64,000 nucleotides of DNA, taken from Massilia sp. Root418. GTDB lineage: Bacteria; Pseudomonadota; Gammaproteobacteria; Burkholderiales; Burkholderiaceae_D. Below the pieces are notes generated by a model. It was not told the DNA's origin. It ran no database searches and saw nothing but the letters and a program-made list of their open reading frames with translations. This document shows, piece by piece, positions 26,010-33,709 of the stretch. Numbering within the stretch: position 1 is the first letter of the stretch; each line of letters begins with the position of its first letter. The stretch spans positions 373,585 to 437,584 of the forward strand of contig NZ_LMEC01000011.1 of assembly GCF_001425265.1 (NCBI RefSeq), written 5' to 3'. A program made the translations under genes and the position numbers.

Positions 26010-26030
26010 CGCTGGGGAGGCGCGTAAAAT
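26002..26030 (+). promoter_or_regulatory. Promoter of the unknown gene at 26095
   Basis: -35 TTGTAC (26002-26007), exactly 17-bp spacer, -10 TAAAAT (26025-26030). It is followed by a ~58-nt leader ending with SD AGGAGG. Confidence 0.5.
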
Positions 26031-26094
26031 CGTCGGAATATAGCCGGACGGCAACTTATAGATCCGGTGTCACACTACAGGCCAGGAGGCAGCG

Positions 26095-26550
26095 ATGAGC
26101 TCAGTAAAGGGAATGGATTTGCCGCTGGAACGGCCTGACGATGGCGACGGACGCGCGGCGCTGTTCGTGCCGACCACGGCCATCAAAGAAGAAGTGCTGC
26201 AAACCGTGCGCAAGGGCGCAGCCATTGTCGGATTCGGCAACCACGACCGCACCTTGACCATTTATTACGAAAGCAACCGCTTCGCCGAGCCGACCCTGGC
26301 GAAATGGGAGCAGAAGGCGCGCAAGTGCTTCGAGCGGCTGCTCGATAACCTGCCCACCACCAGCAAGATGGTGAGCAAGCCGGAGAACTTCGAGCAGGTG
26401 GGTTACATCAGCAGCAAGGGCATCGTGATCCGCCGCATGGACGTGCTGCACCGCTGGCTCGAATATTCGGACGCGATGGACAGCGCGCCCGCCGGTGAAA
26501 CCGTGGCCTTCGCGCCGCCGCCGCCGCCCAAGAAGATCGTCGCCGAATAA
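26095..26550 (+). CDS. Conserved-looking protein of unknown function
   Basis: A 151-residue soluble protein, no family recognised. It has a mixed alpha/beta core (ALFVPTTAIKEEVLQTVRKGAAIVGFGNHDRTLTIYY), a helical middle (KARKCFERLLDNL) and a Pro-rich tail (APPPPPPKKIVAE). No signal peptide, cysteines or membrane segment suggest secretion. A very good SD (AGGAGG, seven bases from ATG) and a recognisable promoter support it as a real gene. Convergent with the Ig-like protein pair after 9 bp. Confidence 0.65.
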   Translation: MSSVKGMDLPLERPDDGDGRAALFVPTTAIKEEVLQTVRKGAAIVGFGNHDRTLTIYYESNRFAEPTLAKWEQKARKCFERLLDNLPTTSKMVSKPENFEQVGYISSKGIVIRRMDVLHRWLEYSDAMDSAPAGETVAFAPPPPPKKIVAE

Positions 26551-26559
26551 GCCTCCTCT

Positions 26560-28062
26560 CTACACCACCATGATGCTGGCCTGCGCCTTGAGCGGGCAGG
26601 GCAGCGTGTCGTCGAAGGTGATCTCGATGGCGCTGGCCACGAAGAAGCCGCCGATGTGCTGCGCGGCGATCTCCGGCGGCGTGCCCGGCTTGGTCAGGTT
26701 CACGTCCTGCGCGAACAGGAAGATGCGCCACATGCCGTACACGGTTTGCCCGTACTTGAGCAGGATGCGGTAGGCCTGCTCCAGGTTCAGGCTGCCCGCG
26801 TACGCGCCGTCGTTGGCGCCGGGGTCGAAGCCCAGGCCGTCGTCGGTGAGCGGGATCACGAAGTTCAAGCCCTGCGGCGCCTGGAAGATGGCGAACGAGT
26901 ACAGCTCGGTGCCGTGGAACAGGCTGCCGTCCTCGCGGTGGAACCTGGCGCGCACCCATAGCGGACTGAAGGCTTGCACCTGCGGCGGCGCCTCCACGTC
27001 CACCGCGCCGGCCGTGTGGATGTTGGTCTGCGTCTCGGTCACGCTGTAGCTGTAGGTGGCCCCGGTGGTGAAGCGCTGGTAGGTCCAGCTGACGTCGGTG
27101 GCGTAGGGCACGCCGGCGTTGGGTGCTTCCAGCATGGTCCATTCGGCCACCACGCGTTCGCCCACGGTGAGTTCGCCCGGCGCCGGCGGCGTGGCTTCCT
27201 GGCCGCGCCAGAACGGGTCGGCCGCGTCCGAGCAGGCCACGGCGATGGCCACCGAGGCGATGGCCGAGGCCACGCCGGCCACGGTGTACTCCGGTTCGCC
27301 CGACGCGGCGCCGTCCAGCGAGCAGCAGGTAACGCTGGGGTCGGTTTCCTCCACGCTGCCGCCCACGCTGAAGCTGGCCTTGCCCGCGCCCAGCGCGGCC
27401 GCGATGATGGCCACCAGCGCGGCAATGATGGCGATGATGATGGCCAGGATCTTCCACCAGGGGTCGGCAAAGGGCAGCTCGCCGTGCACGCCGGGGAATG
27501 CAGGGTTGGGCGTCCACACCATGGTCAGGCCGGTGGGCACGATGGGGCCGCCGCCGGGTGGGCAGATGCATTCCTTGCCATCCGGCCCGGTCTGGCCCCA
27601 GCGCTTGCCGGGCAGGTGGCCTTTCAGGCCGGACACCGCCAGGGTGCCTTCCTGCACCGTGCAGGTGTAGGTGTTGCTGGTGGCGTCGAAGCGGGTTTCG
27701 GACACGAAGATCTGCTGGATCGAGCGGCGCGCGGTGAAACCGTCGGCGCGCGCCAGGATGCTCACCAGGGGCTTGCCGGGACTGGCGTGCTGGAAGTTGG
27801 CGTCCCACATCACTTGCACGGCGGCGCCGGCCGGGATGCTGGCGAAATAGAAGGTGCGCGCCACCGGGACAATGCCGGGGTCGCCCACGCTTTCGAGCCA
27901 GACGGTGACGTTGGTCAGCGCGCTGGAGGACAGATTGGTGATGTGGGCGGCAATGCGCAGGCCGTAGATGGCATTGTCGAAAATGCCGTCCGGCAGCATG
28001 ATGTTGGTTACGGGCTCGATCGCGAAAGGGCGCGTGAGCACCTGGAGTGGGGTAGCGCTCAT
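26560..28062 (-). CDS. Uncharacterised protein with Ig-like (CARDB/choice-of-anchor) regions and an internal hydrophobic helix
   Basis: A 500-residue protein, no defined function. Residues ~30-125 resemble a CARDB-type beta-sandwich (GLRIAAHITNLSSSALTNVTVWLES). A Pro/Gly/Cys segment follows (KECICPPGGGPIVP), then a single strongly hydrophobic stretch at ~203-228 (WWKILAIIIAIIAALVAIIA). The C-terminal third has LTDDGLGFDPGANDGAYAGSL, the typical end of a choice-of-anchor X-type domain. No N-terminal signal peptide is visible, so export by an unconventional route or cytoplasmic assembly must be considered. The ATG overlaps the stop of the upstream partner by four bases. Confidence 0.6.
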   Translation of the reverse strand: MSATPLQVLTRPFAIEPVTNIMLPDGIFDNAIYGLRIAAHITNLSSSALTNVTVWLESVGDPGIVPVARTFYFASIPAGAAVQVMWDANFQHASPGKPLVSILARADGFTARRSIQQIFVSETRFDATSNTYTCTVQEGTLAVSGLKGHLPGKRWGQTGPDGKECICPPGGGPIVPTGLTMVWTPNPAFPGVHGELPFADPWWKILAIIIAIIAALVAIIAAALGAGKASFSVGGSVEETDPSVTCCSLDGAASGEPEYTVAGVASAIASVAIAVACSDAADPFWRGQEATPPAPGELTVGERVVAEWTMLEAPNAGVPYATDVSWTYQRFTTGATYSYSVTETQTNIHTAGAVDVEAPPQVQAFSPLWVRARFHREDGSLFHGTELYSFAIFQAPQGLNFVIPLTDDGLGFDPGANDGAYAGSLNLEQAYRILLKYGQTVYGMWRIFLFAQDVNLTKPGTPPEIAAQHIGGFFVASAIEITFDDTLPCPLKAQASIMVV

Positions 28063-29156
28063 GGTGCTTCTCCTGGTTGCCGGTCTGGCTGGACCACGAC
28101 GTAGCTGACGCCGCCCACCACCTTGCCCTGGCTGCGTTCGATGATGTGCACCAGCTGGTACTGGCCGGGGTGCAGGCCGTCCGCGCTGAAGGCGGCGTAC
28201 ACGGCGGCGGCCGTGCCGCGCCGCAGGTTCACCCGCAGGCCGTGCTGGCTGTACTGGCTGTACTGGCTGTGTTCGGCGCCTTCCAGGGCCGCGCTGTCGA
28301 TGGCGCCCGTGTCGTCTTCCGCCGCGCCCGGTTCCCGGTCCAGCGTTTCGTCGCCGCCCACTTCCGAGCCGGCCGCGTAGGTCTTGGCTACGCTGACCGC
28401 CAGCACCTGCTCCTGGTCCGCTGGCGGGGCCGCGTCCCCGGCGCCATCGGCATCATCGGCACCATCGGCGCCATCGGCATGGCGGTGCCGGTGCCTGCCG
28501 CCGCAGATGGGCTCCAGGCTCAGCGCCACGCGCACGGCGCGCTGCGGCGCGGGGCGCAGCGCCAGTTTGTCCAGCCCCAGCAGCATCAGCTGGCGCTGAT
28601 TTAGCTCGCCGCCGTATTCCACGCTGATGAAGGCCTGCTTGTCCCGGCGCGGCAGCGCGCGCACGCTGATCACCATGGCCGACGCCAGCATGCTGGCCAT
28701 CAGCACGGTGATATTGCGCTGCGCGATCTGGTCGTGCGCGGGCGGGTCGAACACATAGCCGTTCGGCAGCGGGTCGGGAATCGGACTGGCGTCGTCCGGC
28801 CCGTGCGCCGCCGCCAGCAGGCATTCATGCCCGCCGTTGACGACGACCGGCACCCAGGGCACCAGGCACAGCACGTCCTGGCCGGCCGGGTCCAGGTCCA
28901 GGTCCACAAAGGCCGAGCCGATGGGATTGGCGGTGCCGACAATGACCTGGGCGCTCGGGTCGGCCCAGTAGAAGTCGATGCGGGTGCCGTTGGCCAGCGC
29001 GCTGCCGGTGTTGGCGGCGTGCGCCCAGAGGTAGGCCGGCTGGCCGGCCACGGGCGTGCCGGGCACGCCGTTCGGGTCGGCGCCGGGCACGACCCAGATA
29101 TCGGTGCTGGCCCACCAGTAGGGTGAGCCGTCGCGGATGGTGATGTGAGCAGGCAT
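28059..29156 (-). CDS. Uncharacterised Ig-like protein, coupled partner of the 500-residue protein
   Basis: A 365-residue protein without signal peptide. The N-terminal ~120 residues (YWWASTDIWV, GQPAYLWAHAANTGSALANGTRIDFYWADPS) look like a CARDB/Ig-like sandwich. The middle is alpha/beta (NITVLMASMLASAMVISVRALP), followed by a His/Asp/Ala-rich low-complexity segment (HRHRHADGADGADDADGAGD) coded by 9-bp repeats and a Ser-Gln-Tyr triplication. The C-terminus (YAAFSADGLHPGQYQLVHIIERSQGKVVGGVSYVV) is again beta-rich. The stop overlaps the next ATG (ATGA). The pair reads like a structural or adhesive module; the function is unknown. Confidence 0.6.
   Translation of the reverse strand: MPAHITIRDGSPYWWASTDIWVVPGADPNGVPGTPVAGQPAYLWAHAANTGSALANGTRIDFYWADPSAQVIVGTANPIGSAFVDLDLDPAGQDVLCLVPWVPVVVNGGHECLLAAAHGPDDASPIPDPLPNGYVFDPPAHDQIAQRNITVLMASMLASAMVISVRALPRRDKQAFISVEYGGELNQRQLMLLGLDKLALRPAPQRAVRVALSLEPICGGRHRHRHADGADGADDADGAGDAAPPADQEQVLAVSVAKTYAAGSEVGGDETLDREPGAAEDDTGAIDSAALEGAEHSQYSQYSQHGLRVNLRRGTAAAVYAAFSADGLHPGQYQLVHIIERSQGKVVGGVSYVVVQPDRQPGEAP
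28245..28271 (-). repeat. Three 9-bp tandem repeats (Ser-Gln-Tyr)
   Basis: CTGGCTGTA twice then CTGGCTGTG on the plus strand; read on the minus strand it encodes repeated Ser-Gln-Tyr in the Ig-like protein. Confidence 0.9.
28443..28478 (-). repeat. Four imperfect 9-bp tandem repeats (Asp-Gly-Ala type)
   Basis: Plus-strand units GCCATCGGC, ATCATCGGC, ACCATCGGC, GCCATCGGC; they encode an acidic ADGADGADDADGA run in the Ig-like protein. Confidence 0.9.
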
Positions 29157-29362
29157 GGCAATCCTTTCGGAAGCGGCGCGGGAAGACCCCGCATTTCAGC
29201 TTAGGCCGCTGCCGCCAGGGCAATTTGATGTAAATCAGACTCAGGCGTCTGGTTTGCGCAACCCGCTTGCGGAAGTCATCGTGTTGCTGTAAGGCATGTG
29301 TTATGTTGGAGGTGCCGGGCGGCAACGATCTGTCCGCGCCTTACATTCCAAGGAGACGTTTT

Positions 29363-29845
29363 ATGTTGAAGCATGCATTCCAGCTGATGTTCGCCGCCGT
29401 ACTGGCCCTATCCATCGGCGGCGCGGCCCGCGCGCAGGACGCCAACCACCGCGGCACGGCCGACGAGGCGGTGGCGATGGTGAAGAAGGCCGGCGCCTTC
29501 ATGGAAAAGAACGGCCGCGAGAAGGCGATTGCCGCCTTTAACGATCCGAAGGGCGAATTCATCAAGGGCGACCTGTACGTCTTCATGTTCGGCACCACCG
29601 GCGAGCAGCAGGGCGTGGCGCTGGCGCACGGCCAGAACGCCAAGATGGTCAACAAAAACCTGATGGAACTGAACGCCGGCGGCGTGTTTCCGATCAAGGA
29701 ATTCCTGAAGGTGGCCAACAGCCCGGCGGGCAAGGGCTGGGTGTCCTACAAGTGGCCCAATTCCATCAGCAAGAATATGGAAGACAAATCCACTTATGTC
29801 GAGAAATTCGGCGATGTGCTGATAGGTGTCGGCATCTACAAATAG
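29363..29845 (+). CDS. Exported single-Cache-domain protein
   Basis: A 160-residue periplasmic protein: signal peptide MLKHAFQLMFAAVLALSIGGAARA, then a soluble Cache-type sensor fold (DEAVAMVKKAGAFMEKNGREKAIAAFNDPKGEF, YVFMFGTTGEQQGVALAHGQNAKMVNKN, KVANSPAGKGWVSYKWPN). Such free Cache proteins bind small carboxylates or similar ligands and may present them to membrane kinases or chemoreceptors. The frame opens at 29267, but SD AAGGAG seven bases before ATG 29363 and the signal peptide fix the start. Followed by a strong terminator at 29885-29917, so it is a monocistron. Confidence 0.85.
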   Translation: MLKHAFQLMFAAVLALSIGGAARAQDANHRGTADEAVAMVKKAGAFMEKNGREKAIAAFNDPKGEFIKGDLYVFMFGTTGEQQGVALAHGQNAKMVNKNLMELNAGGVFPIKEFLKVANSPAGKGWVSYKWPNSISKNMEDKSTYVEKFGDVLIGVGIYK

Positions 29846-29884
29846 TGCGCAGGAAAAGTTCGGCTAAAATCCGCGATACAGCGC

Positions 29885-29917
29885 AATACGCCCCGGTAAA
29901 ATGGGGCGTATTTTTTT
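29885..29917 (+). terminator. Rho-independent terminator after the Cache protein gene
   Basis: 10-bp perfect stem AATACGCCCC/GGGGCGTATT with an 8-nt loop, followed by a run of T. It separates the Cache gene from the tubulin-like operon starting at 30025. Confidence 0.9.
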
Positions 29918-30024
29918 ATGGCGCCTTGCCCGAACCGCAGGGCGCTGCGTTATGATGCAAAGGACAACTTGAGCTCGCCCAGGCGGAGTTCAGGTTCCGC
30001 AAGCGGATCAATTCGAGCGTATAC

Positions 30025-31677
30025 ATGGCATACAGGTGGGAGACTTCCGACAGCGTCTGGCTGGAGGACGACGAAAGTGGGCAATTTCAGCTGGCGTCCA
30101 GCCAGGGCTTAAGCCGTATCGAGTGGCAGGCGCAGGCGCGCAGCCGCCTGCCGGACGTGGCGCAGCTATTGGGCGCGTCGCTGCCTGCGGGCTGCGCGCA
30201 CGCAGCCATTTATCCCGAGGGTTTTGCGTACTGCCCGGAATGCGGCGCCGCGCTGCAGGTATGCGCGCCGCCGGCGCAAGGCCTGCCCGCGTGGTGGGGC
30301 CCGAGCACGGCGCCGCTGCCGGTGAACGAGGCGCCCTTGCCCCGGCACGCGCCGCACGGCCTGCCGCTGACGGCGCTGCCGCTGGCGGCCAGCCTGGAAA
30401 CGCGTCCGCCGGAGCCGGAGGTCGGGCAGGCGGAAGTGAAGATACCGGCGCCGCCGAACGCGGTGTGCATGTTTGCAGCAGCCGATTTCGGCTTTGCCGC
30501 GCAGCGCTTGCTGGCGCTGGCGTACACGCGCAACGTGCTGCAGTATTGGGACCCGGCCGCCGCGCGCTGGCATGTGATGACGAGCGAGGACCATCTGGCG
30601 GACCTGACGTTCAGCGCGTCCGCGTATGCCTGGCTGCCCGCGCACGGTGCGGCCAGGCGCGGCGAGGTGGCGCTGGTGCCGTCGGCGCAGGGGCTGGTCA
30701 GGCTGGTGGTCAATCCGGTCAGCGAGAGTTTTCATACCGAGGTGGTGCTGTCGGCGCGGCTGGCCAGTTCGCCGGGCATGGCGGGACGGCGCATGGCCTG
30801 CCTGATCGTGGCGGCGGACGGCGTGCGGCTGTGGACCGCTAATGCGGATGGGGCGGATGGGGAGACGCTGGAGATTGCGGCGGAGCCGGCGGAGCCGATG
30901 GATTACGCTGCGCTCACCCGCCCTACGGGGACTCCGGAGGACGCGATTCCGGATCCGGACGCCGCTGATGTTGCCGATGTCCCCGTAGGGCGGGTTGATA
31001 ACCCGCCGCGCGCAGCCGACGGCGTCATCCCGGCCGAAGGCTGGTCGCGTCCTTTGAGTTATGACGGTAAGCTGATCTGGCTGCACGCACGGGGGCATCT
31101 GGTGTGGCGCCCGGGCAGTGCGCCGCAGTGGCTGCCGTGGCCTGCAGACTGGGCGCCACGCTTGCAGCTGGGCGCGCCGGCGCGCAGCCGCGACGGGCGG
31201 TTGTGGCAGATCGGCCATCACCTTGGCCAGGGTTATTCCTTCCGCGAACTGGGCGTGGCGCAGGCGCAGGAGCATGCGCTGCTGGACGGCGCGCGGCTCG
31301 GCTTCGGCACGCTGCTGTTCCGGCGCGGCCACCAGGTGAAGAACGAGCCGTGGGACGTGGAAAACGTGGAAGACCAGACGCGCGACTCGGCGCTGGTGCT
31401 GCCGCTGCTGGAGAACGTGAGCAGCACGCGCAGCCAGCCCACTGGCCTGGTGCTGCGCATGGAACGTCCGCCTGCGAAGGCCGAGGATGCGCTGGGCGGC
31501 GCGGTGATCCAGCGCACGCTGATCGAATGGGTGGGACAGCGCAACGTGATCCTGGACGAGGCGGTGCGCCTGTCGCATCCCGGCGATTGCCAGCCCTTCG
31601 TATATGACGATTGCCTGTGGCTGCACCACCCGAGCTGGAACGAGATTCGCGGCTGGCATTTGAAAGCGCTGCCATGA
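30025..31677 (+). CDS. First gene of the tubulin-like operon: N-terminal zinc-knuckle protein of unknown function
   Basis: A 550-residue protein with no signal peptide or membrane segment. Cys57, CPEC (70/73) and Cys80 form a possible zinc knuckle or ribbon. A Pro-rich stretch (~85-135) follows, and the remaining ~410 residues are beta-rich with recurring W/R-aromatic strands (LIWLHARGHLVWRPGS, GRLWQIGHHLGQGYSFREL, YDDCLWLHHPSWNEIRGWHL), compatible with a beta-propeller-like fold. No family recognised. Residues ~298-324 are encoded by a palindromic repeat element (30916-30995) that reads through in frame. The stop overlaps the next ATG by four bases, so it belongs to the downstream operon. 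The upstream SD is poor. Confidence 0.75.
   Translation: MAYRWETSDSVWLEDDESGQFQLASSQGLSRIEWQAQARSRLPDVAQLLGASLPAGCAHAAIYPEGFAYCPECGAALQVCAPPAQGLPAWWGPSTAPLPVNEAPLPRHAPHGLPLTALPLAASLETRPPEPEVGQAEVKIPAPPNAVCMFAAADFGFAAQRLLALAYTRNVLQYWDPAAARWHVMTSEDHLADLTFSASAYAWLPAHGAARRGEVALVPSAQGLVRLVVNPVSESFHTEVVLSARLASSPGMAGRRMACLIVAADGVRLWTANADGADGETLEIAAEPAEPMDYAALTRPTGTPEDAIPDPDAADVADVPVGRVDNPPRAADGVIPAEGWSRPLSYDGKLIWLHARGHLVWRPGSAPQWLPWPADWAPRLQLGAPARSRDGRLWQIGHHLGQGYSFRELGVAQAQEHALLDGARLGFGTLLFRRGHQVKNEPWDVENVEDQTRDSALVLPLLENVSSTRSQPTGLVLRMERPPAKAEDALGGAVIQRTLIEWVGQRNVILDEAVRLSHPGDCQPFVYDDCLWLHHPSWNEIRGWHLKALP
30916..30995. repeat. REP/REPIN-like element inserted in frame within a coding region
   Basis: Exact 16-bp inverted repeats ACCCGCCCTACGGGGA (30916-30931) and TCCCCGTAGGGCGGGT (30980-30995). 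The right end continues into a second palindrome GCGGGTT-GAT-AACCCGC (30990-31006), and the left flank GATTACGCTGCGCTC resembles the usual partner of the widespread proteobacterial GTAGGGTGGGTT...GTAATCC repeats. The element has no stop codon in the gene's frame. Confidence 0.75.
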
Positions 31678-33197
31678 GGCGGGGCTTGCTGCCTGCGCTG
31701 GCGCTGGCGTGCACACTGGCCGTGCCGGGGGCGATGGCGCTGGCCGCGCCGGTGTCGCATGTTTTTCTCGTGCAGAACTCGGGCTGGATGGAGCCTTTCT
31801 ACACCGACCCGGCCTCGCAGTACAAAGCCCTGGTGACGGAGGTGGTGCTGGCCGCCATCCAGCCCGGCGACGCGCTGGTGCTGGCGGCCTTCAACCAGAG
31901 CGTGCCCGGCGCGCCGTCGCCGAAAGCGCTGCTGGCCGCGCAGGTGAACGACCAGCCGCAGCGCGCCGCCGTCGCCGGTGCGCTGGCGCCGCTGGCCGCC
32001 GCTAAAAAGCCCGGCAGCAATGCGCTGGCGGACACCGACCTGGGCGAGGCGGTCAGCGCCTCCATCGCCACCGCGCTGGGCGGCAAGCCCGGCCTGGTCT
32101 GGCTCTTCACCAACAACAAGAACAGCCCCAATAACGACCAGGCCACCGCGCAGCGCAACCGCGAATTCTATGAGCTGATCCACCACGGCGCCAGCATCAA
32201 GAAGGCGCTGGCCTTCCCGCTGCACATGCCGGTGCAGGGCCGCTACCGCGCCAGCGGCATGATGATCTACGTGTTCGCCGTCCAGGACCAGGGCGCGCGC
32301 GATCTGGACGCGCTGCTGCGCACGGGCCGCCTGCAGAAAGTCATCACTGAGCCGCCGGCGCGTCTCAAGCCGCTGGACCAGGACACGGTGCGGCTGTACC
32401 CCGCCAAAGTGGAGAATGTGCCGGGCGTGACCTTCTCCACCCAGCCCAGCGGCATCCTGCGTGCCGACATCGACGCGGGCGCCTCCGCTGCCGCCGCCGC
32501 GGGCGCGGGCGGTACGCCGGACGCGCGCATCCAGTGGCGCCTGGAGAACACCATCTACCCCTACACGATCACCAGCGCGCGCCTGGCCGCGCGCTCCGTG
32601 CTGGCCGGCGCGGAAAAGCCGATCGCGCTGGGGGCCGAAACGGTGAGCGGCCTGGCGCCCGGCAAGTCGCAGCCGCTGTCCTCCACCATGGCGCTGCCGG
32701 TGGCGCACCTGCCCGGCAAATGGTCGCTGGAGGCGGTCAAGGCCGCCGGCTCGGCCGCCGTGCTGCCCGGCGCCATCGAGGTGCAGCTGAGCGAACAGAA
32801 ACTGGAATTGTCGCAAGCCTTCCGCGAACGCATGGCCACGCTGTTCCCGGGCGACCCGCTGCCGGACATCTTCACCCCGCCCAGCCAGGTGCAGGGTTCG
32901 CGCGCCGTGCTGCCGCTGGAAGTGCGCATGCGCTTCGGCATCGCGCCCTTGCTGGCGCTGCTGGGCGGGGTGGCGGCGCTGCTGCTGGCCGGCGGCGCCG
33001 CAGTGCTGGCCGCCACGCGTCCGCGCAAGGTGCAGGTCACCGTGGAAGGCGAGCTGCGCACGCTGCACGTCAAGGCCGGCAACAGCCAGCCGCTGTTCGA
33101 CAAGGCCGGCAACAAGGTCGCCGTGCTGAACACCACCTTATTTGGCAATACACTGACGGATCTGCGCGACGGTGCGCAAGTCCGCCTCGGCCGCTAA
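31674..33197 (+). CDS. Exported VWA-fold membrane protein with degenerate MIDAS
   Basis: A 507-residue protein: signal peptide (MRRGLLPALALACTLAVPGAMALA), a von Willebrand A-like domain (~27-230), a beta-sandwich region (~240-400), one TM helix (~422-448, IAPLLALLGGVAALLLAGGAAVLAA) and a ~60-residue cytoplasmic beta-domain. The VWA fold is inferred from HVFLVQNSGWM at strand 1, DTDLGEAVSASIATAL, and LVWLFTNNKNS at strand 4. The metal motif DxSxS reads QNSGW and the later Asp reads Asn, so metal binding is doubtful. It lies directly in front of the tubulin-like protein's membrane partner. The frame opens at 31611, but ATG 31674 overlaps the upstream stop (ATGA). Confidence 0.75.
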   Translation: MRRGLLPALALACTLAVPGAMALAAPVSHVFLVQNSGWMEPFYTDPASQYKALVTEVVLAAIQPGDALVLAAFNQSVPGAPSPKALLAAQVNDQPQRAAVAGALAPLAAAKKPGSNALADTDLGEAVSASIATALGGKPGLVWLFTNNKNSPNNDQATAQRNREFYELIHHGASIKKALAFPLHMPVQGRYRASGMMIYVFAVQDQGARDLDALLRTGRLQKVITEPPARLKPLDQDTVRLYPAKVENVPGVTFSTQPSGILRADIDAGASAAAAAGAGGTPDARIQWRLENTIYPYTITSARLAARSVLAGAEKPIALGAETVSGLAPGKSQPLSSTMALPVAHLPGKWSLEAVKAAGSAAVLPGAIEVQLSEQKLELSQAFRERMATLFPGDPLPDIFTPPSQVQGSRAVLPLEVRMRFGIAPLLALLGGVAALLLAGGAAVLAATRPRKVQVTVEGELRTLHVKAGNSQPLFDKAGNKVAVLNTTLFGNTLTDLRDGAQVRLGR

Positions 33198-33225
33198 CAT
33201 CCCGCCCCTATCAGGATCAACCAGA

Positions 33226-33687
33226 ATGCAAAACAATACCGACCCAGGCTTCAAGATCCCCGGCAACCAGGCCGACCCGAATGCCAAGCCGTCCGCCGAA
33301 CCCACGCTGTCGCCGGTGCCGCCGGGCGGCGCACCCGCAGCCACAGCGCCGGGCGCGCCGATTGAAGTGGCGCCGGTGCAGGGCGCACCGGCCACCGATA
33401 CCTCCACGCGCGACCTGGCCATCGGCGGGGCCGTGTTCCTGGTGCTGCTGATCGTGTTCTTCTTTGCCCGCAACGCGTACTCGAATCACCTGGTGCGCCG
33501 CCGCGTGGCGCCGTCGTCGGCCGACACGGCGGGCTGGCTCATGTTCTTCGGCCTGGCCTTCCTGAGCGCAGCCGCCGTGCTGGCCGTGCTGAACGCCAGC
33601 AAATTCCTCACCTTGGCCATCACCGGCACCTTGCTCGTCCTCGGGGTCGCCTCGCTGGCGGGCGCGCTGGTGACGGGCCGCCGTTAA
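33226..33687 (+). CDS. Small three-TM protein with proline-rich N-terminus
   Basis: A 153-residue protein: a cytoplasmic or disordered Pro/Ala-rich N-terminus (~1-60, SPVPPGGAPAATAPGAP), then three hydrophobic helices (~66-88, ~103-127, ~130-152). No family recognised. The proline-rich tail is the kind of ligand that GYF-type domains bind, and the next gene ends in a GYF_2-like domain. SD AGGA before ATG 33226 (the frame opens 18 codons earlier, inside the preceding gene's end). Spacing to the neighbours is 28 and 22 bp. Confidence 0.75.
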   Translation: MQNNTDPGFKIPGNQADPNAKPSAEPTLSPVPPGGAPAATAPGAPIEVAPVQGAPATDTSTRDLAIGGAVFLVLLIVFFFARNAYSNHLVRRRVAPSSADTAGWLMFFGLAFLSAAAVLAVLNASKFLTLAITGTLLVLGVASLAGALVTGRR

Positions 33688-33709
33688 TCCACTGCGTCCA
33701 GGAGAGACC

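Noticed and set aside
28443..28478. CRISPR-like array in the Ig-like protein gene
   Set aside because: Units are 9 bp, contiguous without spacers and in frame; a coding tandem repeat.
30025..31677. Classing the first tubulin-operon gene as a beta-propeller enzyme
   Set aside because: Aromatic strand patterns hint at repeats, but I could not define regular blade motifs; left as unknown.
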